Origin: Citrus sinensis
Taxonomy: Eukaryota > Streptophyta > Magnoliopsida > Sapindales > Rutaceae
Direction of reading: 5' to 3'
DNA: 64,000 nt
NCBI RefSeq assembly: GCF_022201045.2
Contig: NC_068557.1
Location: 30,419,501 to 30,483,500, forward strand
The translations under genes were made by a program, and so were the position numbers. This document shows positions 12,067 to 23,859 of the stretch, one piece after another. The notes under the pieces were generated by a model that had not been told where the DNA came from, made no database searches, and saw only the letters and a list, made by a program, of their open reading frames with translations. Positions within the stretch are counted from its first letter, which is position 1. Each line of letters starts with the position of its first letter.

Positions 12067-12602
12067 AATTAGGTACCAATGTACAGGATCCAAACTTATG
12101 CATCAGCAGGTCACTCAAAAATAAATAAATAAAAATAAAACTAGAATTGAACGATGAAATGACATAAATACTTGACATCCAATCTGAATTCCACAAACTC
12201 AAGCAAATATAGAACGAAACTACTGATATAGGGCATAAGTTTCAGCAAACCAGATCAAAGAAGCTAGATAAATTAAAAAAATCCAAAAGTCGGATTGAGT
12301 TCGAGTGACTCTTTTCTTTAAAACCAGATTAACCCGAAATATGGTAGGTTAATCTGAACCCGATCCGAACCTGATTTTGCCCACGCCATCTAAAATCTTA
12401 GATTTATAAATTTCTTCTTCTCAATTACATAAACTTGAGAAAGATACTGAATTTATTAGCGAAATCAAAACATCAGAAGCAGATATTCGGAGCAATAACA
12501 GAGTACAAATCCTTTGTTCCTAAATTTATTTCGACGATTGCATGAGCGTGTAGGAAATTATTTGCTGCCAAATATCGAACACTGGGGCGACTAATCAATT
12601 CT

Positions 12603-13923
12603 TTACGGATAGACTTCAATGAGGGACTTGATACCAAATATCGGAGCTACTTTGTAGTGAGTGAAACCGGCATTCACGAAAAGACTTTCCCATTCTTGCT
12701 CAGTTCTCTCCCTTCCACCAACATTAAAGTTCATCAAAGTGTCAAACAAGAGCTTTGCTTCTGTTAATTCACGGTCATCTTCCTTTTCATTGATTACAAT
12801 ATCGACGATTAATACCTTTCCTCTCTCGCCATTGCTTGCGATAGCTTCTCTGCATTTCTTCAATAGCTTCAAGCAATCCTCGTCATCAAATAAATGAAAA
12901 ACCGTCTGCATGCCAATCACCCATTTAATAATTAATACCCACCATTACTTAAAATTATTTCACGCATATGCATACACCATCTTCCAATGTATATATATAT
13001 AATATAATGACTATATATATATATATATATTCAATGAGAGATTTCTGTAGTTCATTAAAGTGCGGGAACGTTAAAAAGTCGTTCCCACATTTTCATAAAG
13101 CACAAGAACCCTATTTAGAAGGCGCTCGTGTGTGTGTTTCTTTTACCTTGAAGAAAAAGGCGTCTGCCGCAGGAATAAACTGAAACATATCACCCACTAC
13201 GTACTTCAAGTTGTCAGTCTGAGGCATGTCAGTGACCGCATGTGGGAGGTCAAGTACTGTGCACTTGATGCCGGGGAATGCTTCAGATATGATTCTCGCG
13301 AATGCACCCGTTCCACCTCCTACATCAACCAGGGAGCGCAACCCTTGAAAGATTGGCTTGCAGTCTTTGACAATCAAGGTTGCCATTTCAGAATCGCTTT
13401 CCATTGCTTGGTTGAACCGCTTGGTTAATGCAGTGTTCTGGTTCAGATAGTCCCAAAACTTCAACCCGCCGAAAGATTCCCATAATGTGAGATCGTTCCC
13501 TTTGAACCACCTACTTAAATGCTGGAATGAAGAGACATAATCTTGGTCAAGCAATCCAGTGACAAGTGGTGACAAACAGTAGGGCTTATCTTTGATGAGC
13601 AGGGTCGAAGTAGGTGTGAGGCCATATGCTTCTTCTTGCTCGTTGTGGTTGTCAACTTTGGTTTTTGAAAACAAGCCCATGTGAACTAACAGACGCATGA
13701 AATGAAATAGACTTCGAGTTTTTGTAGGCTGAATGTTGAGAGCTGAGGCTAACTCAGACAGAGTGATTGGTCGTCCGTGGCTGTGAATTGCGTCCGCTAT
13801 GCCTAGCTCAACCGCACATTTGAGTGACATAGAACTTAAATTCTTAACGATGCCCTTATACAGATGAGCTTGACCTTCAAACAACTCTCTTACAGTTACC
13901 CCGTCATTTTCAATGTCACCCAT
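12603..13923 (-). CDS. O-methyltransferase, COMT-like class II (flavonoid/resveratrol OMT type)
   Basis: Transfers a methyl group from S-adenosylmethionine to a phenolic hydroxyl; flavonoids, stilbenes or related phenolics are usual for the family, and the true substrate cannot be read here. Exon 1 is 13923-13147 (259 codons) and exon 2 is 12905-12603, joined by a GT-AG intron. The product is 359 aa, normal for the family. Residues 1-120 match the dimerisation domain. The SAM-binding glycine motif VDVGGGTGAFA lies at 199-209, followed by DLPHAV (225-230) and GDMFQ (244-248). The catalytic His263 is in FHLFDDEDC, with D314 and E325 (GRERT) as likely partners. The start MGDIENDGV is shared with the frameshifted paralogue. 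A TATATATA stretch lies about 75-80 bp upstream. It is the only intact OMT in the window and probably cytosolic. Confidence 0.93.
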
Positions 13924-14399
13924 AACTTCAATTGTTTTCGTTTACACTTTACCTCCAACTTCTCTCAGCTTATCTTTGGTCTACCATATACGTATGTATA
14001 TATATTCACTTAAAAATTTCGATTCCTGCAGCCAATTCGCAATGCGAGTTTGAAAAGTCAAAGTAGTTCAACGTATAATAATTATTAACGGTATACTGTA
14101 TATACGTAATGCAGGTTTGGATGTCAACATAGTGGTACGTATAATAACAATATGTATTCGTAGCGTAAGTTACTGGAAGTCGCACAATGCAAGACAAATG
14201 ATCTAAACTATTGAGATTATTCTACAGCTTCAAAGATATAGTTTTTGCGAAAAAAATATATTATTATAAATAAAAATACAAAATATGTAAGAAATATGAT
14301 TTTCAAATAATAATATTAAAAATACTATAAATATTATACATTTTTTATCATACAGGGATAAGCCAAATTAATTTAACTTTCAAGTCTCAAATGAAAATT
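13924..14399. promoter_or_regulatory. Upstream region of the intact OMT
   Basis: On the minus strand a TATATATA run (about 13997-14004) lies about 75-80 bp before the start codon and is the best TATA-box candidate. The segment is almost identical to 3724-4180. Further upstream it is interrupted at 14400 by the MULE-like insertion, so distal promoter sequence has been moved away by about 1.3 kb compared with OMT-A. Confidence 0.45.
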
Positions 14400-14408
14400 G
14401 TTGTATCG

Positions 14409-15708
14409 GATAAAACTATGTTACAACGGTTGCAACATACCACAGCCTTTTGTCTTTTTGTGTCTTAATTATATAGAGTCCCTGATGTTTTGTAAAATTA
14501 AATAAAGGCAAACATGTTTAAGATTCTTACATATAAGTCCCATTTGGGATAAAATGACATTTGACTTAATTAATCACACTACAATAAGTATAACCTTTAG
14601 CAACAGTAATTTAAGCTGGTTGCAATGGGCTCAAGCAGGGGCAGATCTATCAAAGGATAAGCATGGACCATTGCCTCTTTAAAAAAAAAAAACATATTTA
14701 ATACTCAATAGTCTATATTACATTAATAATTGCTTATCTACATTAAAAATTTTATTGAATTTTTTTGAAAAAATTCTTTGGCCTCCCAGCCAAGGTTGGC
14801 TCGCCCGCTGGGTTCAAGATAATGACACATAAAATCACCATTGCGGAATGTTTTCCAATAGTTTATTATCCTTCAAAAAAAAGAAAAAGGAAAAAAGCCA
14901 CCGAAAATTAAAAGAATTCTTAGAAACTAATAAATTCATTATTTAATCACCTTTAATTAAGAATAAAATATTACTACGCGGATTCACAAGGGCAAAATTT
15001 AAAACAAACAAACAAAAATAATTCTTAGGAAAATATAGCTTAGAAGCTTTTGAATTATTTTTTAAAGAAAAATTTAAACTAATTTCCTTTTATATATTTT
15101 TATTGTAATCTTTTTATATAAATTTATTAGGCCACATTCAAAATGGCTCTTTTAAATTTTAAGGGCAATGTTAGTATTTTATGTATAAACTGAAAAATTT
15201 AGTCTATGGATAAACTAAACTGTCATTTAATATTGAAAAGAGAAATGTGATAATAAAGTTTTTTAATAGTAAAATAATAAAGTGTTATAACGTAATATGC
15301 TTTTTTTTTATTTCTACACTTATTTACTTCACAAATTCCTTTAATAACTCATATTTTTAACACATATTCAATTTATTTATTTTATATTAAATGTATATTA
15401 CATAATGAAAGAATTATTTACGTGAGATTAAATTGTCACTGTTATAATATCGCTCATTTTTATGGGCAGACAAAGCTAGTGGATGAAATTTCAAAAATTT
15501 TAAACAATGTGACTTATATATAAATATTATAAAACTTTTGGTATTTATGATTTTACAATAAATAATAGGGACTATAATGCTATAAAGCAATTGAACAATC
15601 TCTGGCCGTTAAAGATCTTTCCCAGTGGATCCATCGGCTGACTCAGAAAAGGACAAAAGTTGTGGTACCTTGCAACTGTTGCAAGGTAGGTGGATGCGAA
15701 TTGAATAC
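14409..15708. mobile_element. Non-autonomous MULE-like element with palindromic ends
   Basis: It is flanked by an exact 9-bp repeat GTTGTATCG (14400-14408 and 15709-15717). Segmental copy 1 has a single GTTGTATCA (4180-4188), i.e. the empty site. Both ends carry an inverted, internally palindromic motif: degenerate ATGTTACAAC...GTTGCAACAT near 14417, and a perfect 11-nt-arm palindrome TACCTTGCAAC at 15666-15688. Inner inverted matches ACCACA/CTTTTGTC extend the similarity. The outermost bases match poorly. Length 1300 bp, no transposase. The interior has AT-rich DNA and a GGGGCAGATCTATC...GGACCATTGCC repeat-like stretch. Confidence 0.75.
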
Positions 15709-15737
15709 GTTGTATCGCACAAAAGTAATATGAGATA

Positions 15738-15784
15738 AGAAGGAACCGTAGGTGCAACTGTGGCACGGCACCGTAGCCTGATCC
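15738..15784. other. 47-bp insertion flanked by 8-bp repeats
   Basis: Copy 1 reads ATGAGATA once here, whereas copy 2 has it on both sides of a 47-bp GC-richer insert (15730-15737 and 15785-15792). The insert contains GTGCAACTGTGGCAC, an imperfect palindrome close to the core of the MULE-like ends. Confidence 0.6.
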
Positions 15785-15792
15785 ATGAGATA

Positions 15793-16560
15793 AATGAGGA
15801 TGAGGAAAATCCCATACCACACACTAGGAAAGCAAAATGAAAGAAATAAGAAAAGTATCACTAAATAGAGTCAAAATTAGACCATACACCCTTCTAACAA
15901 GATAACTTACTTTGTTCGGCGAAATAATATTATTTACTTAAACTTGTTCATGGTCGTTGTTGTAGTGTTAATAGCTTATACATGGAATTTTTTTTTTCTT
16001 TTTTCAAATTCTTGCATGATGAGACTACTTCCATTCTAAAATACACTCTAACGCCATATTTTAATATAATTTTATATTACCGTAAATAATTATTATTTAA
16101 GACGATTTAATTTTTTAAATAAAGTAATGTTTGCTTCTAACACGCACGGGATGTACCTTTTCTTCTTTAACATCATTTTCTTAGTCACTTCAACAAACCA
16201 TGCCAAAATGAGAGCCTGCAACAGTTGGTCGTTTTCATTGATTTTCTTCTATTTCATTCAGTTACTTGCTCTTTGTATTTCTAGATTTGTATTTCTTCCT
16301 ATACTTTTCTATTTTTGGTTTATGCTTAAATTTTTTTGTTAAATTAGTCGTTGTGAATATGTAAAAGATTTTTTTTAGAAGAAAATGATGAAGTGACTAA
16401 GGGGGTTTAAGGACTATTTTGGCATTAGTGAAAGTGTGTTTAAAAACTTGTTGAAAATGAATGAGTAAATAAAAGAGTGTTCATAATATATTTTAACATG
16501 CAAATAATTCCACTACACTCAAAATGTTTTAGGCAATTTTAGCCGTTGATTTTGATTTTT
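15793..16560. other. Distal OMT upstream region, no gene
   Basis: Continues the duplicated upstream region (partner 4200-4990). Only short chance frames are present. Confidence 0.6.
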
Positions 16561-16905
16561 TTTTTTTTATTACATGAGACTATTACTCAAATTATAATTC
16601 ATATTATATGAGACTACTATTGATATTTATAATCAGATAACTATTAGAACTAATTCACAATAAATCTTATGAAGCACTGCACAACTGCAGAGATTAATTT
16701 ATTTTAAATCTCCTGAAACATTGTCAAAATTTTTACTCTCACTAATATTTGAAGGATGTCTACTACACTTACATTTCGCAAAGGAGAAAATTATTTCCAC
16801 TCAATTATACAATATAATTGAGGAAGGAGTTACCCCTACAATACTTTTTGTGGGGATTCGAATTGCTGCCCTTACGTTACTCAGCCTTGGCTGTTGATAT
16901 ATATA
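16560..16905 (-). repeat. tRNA-derived SINE-like element i (copy 2)
   Basis: Copy-2 partner of 4996-5340. It has a T-run at the left, the same ACATGAGACTATTAC and GGATGTCTACTAC blocks, and a B-box-like ATTCGAATTG at the right end. Confidence 0.55.
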
Positions 16906-17245
16906 TATAATATATAATTACACATCAGATTACTGTATTACACAGATATTTACAACTGCTATTAGAGTAGACATTACACTGATATTTACAATCAGATATA
17001 TAACTGGAACTTACATTATTACATTAATTCTATAAAATACATGCCTAAAAATATGACTCTCACAGATGAGGGATGTTTTTGCTCCACTCGTATTTCGCAA
17101 GGGAGAAATATTTACAAATTAACTCCACACAATTTTTTGTTTAATTGAGGGAGGTTGAGCTTATAAAGACTCGAACCACTACCCTCATAATCATTTTTAA
17201 CTTTGAGAGTAGTGGTTCACCACTGGATTAAAACCCGATATTTGA
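16906..17245 (-). repeat. tRNA-derived SINE-like element ii (copy 2)
   Basis: Copy-2 partner of 5341-5695. The tRNA-like head is clearer here: GACTCGAACCACTACCCTC and, about 20 bases on, GAGAGTAGTGGTTCACC, which can pair to form an arm. Confidence 0.55.
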
Positions 17246-17460
17246 AAAGTCATAAAGTGATAGAAAGAATTGCTCGGCTCAATAGCTCTTAGCTCACCGA
17301 ACATCAAACCCTAGACGAAGACAAAATTGAAATTAATTGGCACAAAAACAAGGCAGCTAAATTAGTCGCTACTCCAAATAATGACAAAATTCAAAAAAGT
17401 ACAAAATACAATATGCGGTTTCAAGAACGATTTATTAAGTTGTTTGTCGTATTGATATTG

Positions 17461-17635
17461 TTCAACCTATGGATAGACTTCAATTAGGGATGGCAAACCA
17501 AATAAGGGTGTTATCTTGTAGTGATGAAAATGCACTTCAACGAAAAGACTTTCCAACTCTTTCTCAGTTCTTTATCTTCCGATAACAACATGTCGAAGAA
17601 GAGCTTTGCTTCAATTAATTCATGTTCATCTTTTG
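17461..17635 (-). pseudogene. O-methyltransferase exon-2 fragment
   Basis: Duplicate of the 3' part of OMT-D (5930-6095): the same TAGACTTCAAT end, GACTTTCC...CTCAGTTCTT block and GATAACAACATGTC block. It breaks off abruptly near 17635 where segmental homology ends. There is no matching exon 1 next to it, only a possible short OMT exon-1-like scrap near 17890-17945. Confidence 0.7.
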
Positions 17636-17659
17636 AAGAAAAATCTCATCTCATTAATA

Positions 17660-17880
17660 ACATTATCTTTCAGTCTTTGCTCGTGGACGTAAGCTTTAGG
17701 CCGAACTATGTACAATTATTGTGTCTTTTTCTTTGTATTTATTTACATCACATTTGTATTTCTCTAGATGTTACAGTCACCATAACATTGGTAATTGCTT
17801 AACATGTGCTTCTGCAACAGTTGCCGAGAAAATCCTGGATGAATTAACAATCGCATTAGGCGCTAAACACTATAGTTTTT
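17660..17880 (+). repeat. LTR U5-like remnant
   Basis: The stretch GTGGACGTAAGCTTTAGGCC...ACTATGTACAATTATTGTG followed by pyrimidine-rich DNA looks like the R-U5 end of a plant LTR. No other LTR parts are seen nearby. Confidence 0.3.
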
Positions 17881-17949
17881 GTAAGGTGAACCTGAAGTGC
17901 TGAGACGATTTCAGGAAGCTTGATGAATTTCCCATGGCTGTGAATAATA

Positions 17950-18590
17950 TATATAGAATTTCTATCATACGGACATTTAGGTATAATCAAACTTACTGTC
18001 TTTTAATTTTCACCGTCCGATACAATTTGTGGCAAAGATGTTCCAAACAATCTATTAAAATGTAAAAGGTGACGCGCATACTCTTATTTATTTTGTTCGA
18101 CAAGATCTTGAAATCCCTGACTTTACTCTTGTTTCACAATCATGGACAGTGAACTTCATTTATTTTGGAGCCTTTGATCAATTTAATTCTACATATTTGC
18201 TATTTCATTTTTCAGTGGCTTTTTATTCCATTTCCCGCACAAGAAATTTTTCAAAACAATCAACAGAACGACAGTTTCTAATCTAATTCTAGAAGAAATT
18301 ATGCATATTTTTTGCTCACACCAAATGTAAATTATTTGAAATGTCAATCATAATCATAATCAAGAAACGAAGAAGATGAAATATGAGAGGTGAGGGAAAA
18401 AAGATGAAGAAAGAAAGAAAAGGCACAACATCAAGCAATTAATAAAGATCGCATAACTAGTTTTTATTTTATCGGAGTAGAATAAATTTGAGCATTGAAC
18501 GGTGAAAATTAGAAGACCGCAAATTTGATTATATCCGGATGTCTAGAATAAAATTAGGTCATTTCAAGAATGATTGCTATTAGTAATCAT
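17950..18590. other. Intergenic, no gene seen
   Basis: AT-rich DNA with a purine-rich patch (18360-18430). No supported feature. Confidence 0.5.
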
Positions 18591-18599
18591 AATTGTTCA

Positions 18600-19835
18600 C
18601 TATACGGAAAAACTTCAATGAGGGATCTCAAACCAAATACGGGTGTTTTCTTGCACTGAAGGAAACCAGCCTCTGAGAAGAGCCTTTCCCATTATTTCTT
18701 GGTTTTCTCTTTTGCAGTTACATGAACCATTATCAACATGTAAAAAAAAAAAAAAAGAGAGCTTTGTTTCAGTTAATCCATGTTCATCTTTATTTTCATT
18801 GATCACGATATCTACGACAGCTTTGCTTTGCTTGTAATGGCTTCTCTGCATATCTTTAGTATCTTCACGCTTTCCTCATCCCCAAATACATGAATAATTA
18901 TTTGCATGTTAATCACTCGTTTCATGACTAATTAAATAAGTTAAATAAAGAGCTTAAAACTCTTCAACAATTTAACCCATGAGAATATGTGCAACCGTCC
19001 CCGCCCAACAACTAAACGAATGAAAAATGCTATCATAATTTTGATATGGGAATATCCCAATCTGAGAGGAATCATGCATACCTTTAATAAAATAAAAAAA
19101 AGATGTCTACTGGAGGAATAGACTGAAAGAAATCATCTGCCAAGTATTTCAAGTTATTGGTGTCTAACAAATTAGCAACAACGTGTGGCTGGTCAAACTC
19201 TGTGCATTTTACGCAGGGGAATGCTTCAGATAACATCCTGCAAACGTTCATGTGCCACCTCCTACATCAACCAATGAACCCAATCTTTCAAAGATTTGCT
19301 TACAATATTTCAAAGCCAAGCTTGCTGTGACCGTTTGTGTATCACTGGCCACTGCTTGGTTGAAACTGTTGCCAAATTCAGGATTTTGTGCCATTTAATC
19401 CTATAAATAGATTCCATTAGCAGTTCTAAATGGTGTTATGAGTTCATCTTCATTCCCCCTAGACTAAGTACTCAAAGAACGGAATAGAGTTAATAAAGTT
19501 GAGTGAAGCACTCCCGCAACATATGGTGACAAACAATATGACTTATCTTTGACTAGCAGTGAAGAAAGAGTTGTTCTCTCAATTTTTAGTTGCAGAGATC
19601 AAGCCTAAGTGAACTAACAAGTGCACCAGCGGCATAGAAAACTAGTGTTAAAGAGCCGAATCCCAAGTGCTGAGACTAATTGAGGGAGAATGATGAGTCG
19701 TGGCTATGAATTATGTCAGCAATGCAAGTCTGAACTGCACACTTCACGGACATAGAATTTACCTAGTTGTATGTGAGATTGTACATATGAGCTTGAGCAT
19801 CGAGCAACTTTCTTGCAACCTCATCTTGCATGGGA
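18600..19835 (-). pseudogene. Decayed O-methyltransferase (OMT-C)
   Basis: Exon-2-like part (about 18600-18910): VVDIVINENKDEHGLTE and a degraded end IWFEIPH, interrupted by an A-run/T-run insertion. Exon-1-like part (about 19090-19835): GSLVDVGGGT for the SAM-binding loop, then FDQPHVV-like and NLKYLADDFFQSIPP-like strings in different frames, and N-terminal pieces toward 19835. In-frame stops and frameshifts are frequent. It is more diverged from OMT-A/B than they are from each other, so it is an older family member. Confidence 0.8.
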
Positions 19836-20190
19836 TCTATGCACTTCTACAACTAACACTCTGTTAGACTTGCTTTAATTCATGGGTTAGTCCATTTTCA
19901 GGACTTCTTTTTGGATCAAGTCAAGGAAACTGCTGGCCTGTCTATACTCTTACATGTAATTTTTCCTAATATTTTTTTCTTCTTTTTCTATTTAACAGAG
20001 TTTATAGTGTGACAGGAGAAGATAAATATGATTAAGATATTTGAGAACAAAATTGTCTTCTAAAGTATGATCCTTTGGTGCTTGTGCAAGAACTCGTCCG
20101 ATCATTCAACAAGAAAATGTTATAACTACAAGATTATAACTACAAATTTAGTCCAATAAACTCTTTGTTTGGCTACTAGTATAGTGGAAG
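19836..20190. other. Intergenic, no gene seen
   Basis: AT-rich spacer between the OMT-C relic and the LTR-like/hAT nest. No feature supported. Confidence 0.5.
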
Positions 20191-20191
20191 A

Positions 20192-21720
20192 TGTTGGATT
20201 TTTTAATCCAATATTGTTGGATCCTTATTCTAATGTTGGACTTATATGTGAATAATTATGTGCTGCAGATCGTCATATAAGGTTAAACTCAATTAAAAGT
20301 GATTTGTTAAGATTTTTGGTACTATATGCTTTAATGTATCTAATAGTAGCGGTGGGCACTAACCCGCCCATCCTGTGAAACCGACCTGACCCGTATGATT
20401 TTTTTGCTGGTTGGGTTGGGTTGATAAAATATACGGGTTGGGTTAGGTTATTAAATTCCCAACCCACATTTTTTGTGGGTTGGGTCGATTGAAAATTTGT
20501 AACCCAACCTAACTCGTCAACTCGTATATGTAAAAAATTTTAAAAATTAAATATAAAACGCATCTCAGCAACTTTCTCAATTTTAAAACCCTCAACTCAA
20601 ATTCTCTTGTTTAAAAAGCAATCACTCATCTGCTCGCGCATAGAACACACCAACACCATAACTCACAAGCTTTCTTGAAAAGCTGCCCAACTGCACACCG
20701 TCTCATGCATAGGTTCTTTCCTCTTTCTAATTTACTAATTTATTATTGTTTTGAAACTAAATTGATCACTTTTTTTTTTATTGTTAAAAGGTCTAACCCA
20801 CTTGCTTTGGTGATTTATAATTTGTTTTATTGATAAAAGTTGGTCAATTTTTGGTTGTTATGATGGTGTCAAGCTTAATCGAATTAACATGAATATTATA
20901 ATTATAATTATTATTGTTATCTTTGGGAGAAGGCTTTTCAACAAACATCTGCTGGACATTGTTCTGTTACAATATTTTCAATATTAACAAGCCAAGCTGT
21001 TTTTTTTATTCACTAGTCTCACTCTTTTGACTTTAATGTTTTGTATTAAACAAGCTTTTAAATTTATGGACATTTTTTTCATTAGTTATGTACTAATAAT
21101 TTGATTGTTAAACTTTGAAATGTTGAATTTGTTGTAAGGATTTTAGTATTTGTGTTTTTTTTTTAAATTTTCAATTAATTAATTTATTTTTGTTCAGACC
21201 ATAAAAATGGGCTTTTTCAAAAACTCAACCCAATCAACCAACCCGGGTTGGGTTGAATTTTTTCAACCCGACCCGTTCCCAGCCCTATCTAATAAGGTAT
21301 GGGCTTTTAATGTGTAAAGGTCCAATGATATTTTAATTCTATGATGGGCATAATTAAAAATACCTAATGATAATAGGAAAAAGTTGTCTATATAAGTGGT
21401 TATGGTCCTCAGGTCACATGTATCTTTTTATTCTTTTTGAAATCTCATCATTAGAGAGAGAACCCTAAGAAAACTTAAAGGATTCTCTATGAGAACGTGT
21501 AGATCTAGAAGACCAACCACACAATCGTAGAGAGCAATTCAGCGTTATAGATTCAGGTACACTTTCGCATAATTTTGTTATTGATTCTTTGTGATACAAC
21601 ATGAATGTTCTTGAATTATGGGTGATGGTTTTCACCAAAGGAATTTCTTATTCTAATAGAAGATCGCTCATGTATATCTTTCAATTTTGTCTCTAGTCAC
21701 CTTGTATTTCTACATTGCCC
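20192..21720 (+). repeat. Possible solo LTR interrupted by a hAT-like element
   Basis: Starts with TGTTGGATTTTTTAATCCAA. After the hAT insertion it continues with GTCTATATAAGTGGTTATGG (TATA-like) and an LTR-leader-like stretch GAGAGAGAACCCTAAG. This matches the layout of Copia-type LTRs (TGTTGGA start, TATA, leader). No internal domains or second LTR are visible and the right end is undefined. Confidence 0.35.
20347..21287. mobile_element. Non-autonomous hAT-like element
   Basis: Left end TAGCGGTGGGCAC and right end complement TAGGGCTGGGAAC form imperfect terminal inverted repeats. Flanks are an 8-bp near-repeat, TCTAATAG (20339-20346) and TCTAATAA (21288-21295). Subterminal regions are rich in GGGTTGGGTT/AACCCAACC repeats. 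No transposase frame. Length 941 bp. Confidence 0.75.
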
Positions 21721-21974
21721 ACTTTTATTACAAGTTCTATGTTGCGTTTACTTCCTGAATTAGGGAATTTGAATCCATAATCCAGAATCATTGACAATAT
21801 TTACTTCGCAAAATAAAGTCGGGAATCAAAATCGGACTTGTGGGGCCCACCACAATTTGGGAATGAGGAATGGGAGACTCATTGCCGGGGAAGGTGGGAA
21901 TGAGTCTCACATTCTCGAGATTGATCATTTTACCCTTCCCAAAAATTAAAAATGCCCACTTTGTCCTCATTTGT

Positions 21975-22800
21975 AATTAATTAATATATTATTATAATTA
22001 ATTAATATATTAATAATTATTGTTGAATAAATAATCACAATAATTAATATATTATTATTAATTAATTAATATACTATTATAATTAATAATAATATTATTA
22101 TTAACTAATTATTATTAACTAATTAATATAATTATTACTATTAATTAATATATTAACATATTATTAAGAAAAATTATTAATAATTATAATTTTTGAATAA
22201 ATAATCACAATAATTAAGATATTATTATATAATTAATATATTATTATAATAACTATTAATATAATTATTATAATTAATTTACTTATTATTATTAATGAAT
22301 TGATATAATTATTACTATTAATTAATATATTAACATATTATTAACAATAATTATTCATAATTTAATTTTTTAATAAATAATCACAATAATTAATATTGTA
22401 TTATTGTTATTATAATTAATTAATTAACATACTATTATAATTATTATTAATATAATTATTATATATAATTTATATATTGTTATTAATGAATTAATATAAT
22501 TATTACTATTAGTTAATATATTAACATGTTATTAACAATAATTATAATTTTTGAATAAATCATCACAATAATTAATATATTATAATAGTTAAGTAATTAA
22601 TATTAATATTATTATTTAATATATTTTTATAATAATTAAGTAATTAATATTAATATTGTTATTTAATATATTTTTATAATAATTAAGTAATTAATATTAA
22701 TATTATTAGTTAATATATTTTTATAATAATTATTAATATAATTATAATAATTAATTAATTAAAAATTTTTACAATTAATTAATATATTAGTTAATAATAA
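21975..22800. repeat. AT-rich minisatellite
   Basis: Nearly pure A/T DNA. The block GAATAAATAATCACAATAAT (or close variants) recurs at about 22025, 22195, 22371 and 22551, giving a repeat unit of roughly 170-180 bp. A shorter unit around AAGTAATTAATATTAATATT recurs at about 22590-22700. There is no coding potential. Confidence 0.8.
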
Positions 22801-23859
22801 TTATGACAATAATTCATTAAGTACTTTTTAGTAATTTGTTACAATCTAACTTATTTCGATTTCGATTTCAAGACAAAGTAAAAACATTAATGGTAATATA
22901 GCTCATTCCGATTTCGGTTCCTACAGTTCAAATAAACAACTTATTTTGATTCTCATTCTCTATTCTAATTTTTACTATGTTATACTTTCAAAGTTAATTA
23001 GAATGTGGCCAAGCGATGGAGGTAAAGTTTTGGTCCAACAGATCATAATATAGAAACGTTAAACTTGTGGTAATTTTCAATTAAACTTGTGATATTTTTC
23101 ACTATGACAATTTTTAATAATGTTTTTATATATGTGTCACAAAAATAATCTCATTTTATAGTCATAGCTCGTTTAAAATTTATACAAGATGTGATTGTTC
23201 ACCTCTTGCCACATGATGGATGATGGTGCATATCTTCCAAATAAGCTTACACTCATGATTCTTATCTTGAGTAAAATTTAGGTTGGAAATTGGTGGTTAA
23301 CAGATAAAAAAAATAAAAAAAATAAATCTTAATTGTATCGAGACAAAATCATTATAAATTCTTGAGAATTCAAATTAGGAGAGAATATATCCATTAAAAA
23401 ATAATATAATAAATCACTTCAGAATCATTTCGGATTTGCGATAACTGCCCCTCTGTTTGCCTTTCTTCTAGTTGCCTACAACTCTTTTTTGTAATTCGGT
23501 TAATGCAAGCAAATTTTTGTTTGAAAGTCAACCATAAACCCTTTAATAAGATGAGAGTCAACTCACGCACCCAATTGCGTTTACACACACGTCAATTCCA
23601 CGTCATCCGGACGCCAACTGAGGAAACCCTGCCTGCACCTTCTTCGTTGTCCACCAAAAACAAAACCGAAAAAAAAAAGTAAAAAAAAAAAAAAGAAGCA
23701 AAGAATTGAAAATTCAGCCATGAACCATCTTGTTCATCAAGAAAATAATCCAAATCAGCAAGAATTTCAATCATAAAATTTGATTTGCTTTTTGTTAGTT
23801 CATAGAGACAAAAGATCAAACAATTGGCGATCATTATGCAAATCTAAGAGTAATTAGTA
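22801..23859. other. Intergenic and OPA3-like upstream region
   Basis: Contains AT-rich spacer and, from about 23600, A-rich DNA and a probable 5' leader of the OPA3-like gene. No additional gene supported. Confidence 0.45.

Larger units (their letters stand above)
10196..17635. repeat. Segmental duplication, copy 2 (OMT unit)
   Basis: Near-identical partner of 1-6095. The offset is about 10.2 kb up to about 14.4 kb and about 11.5 kb after that, because of a 1300-bp MULE-like insertion (14409-15708) and a 47-bp insertion (15738-15784). Homology to copy 1 stops near 17635, inside OMT exon-2-like sequence. Confidence 0.9.
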
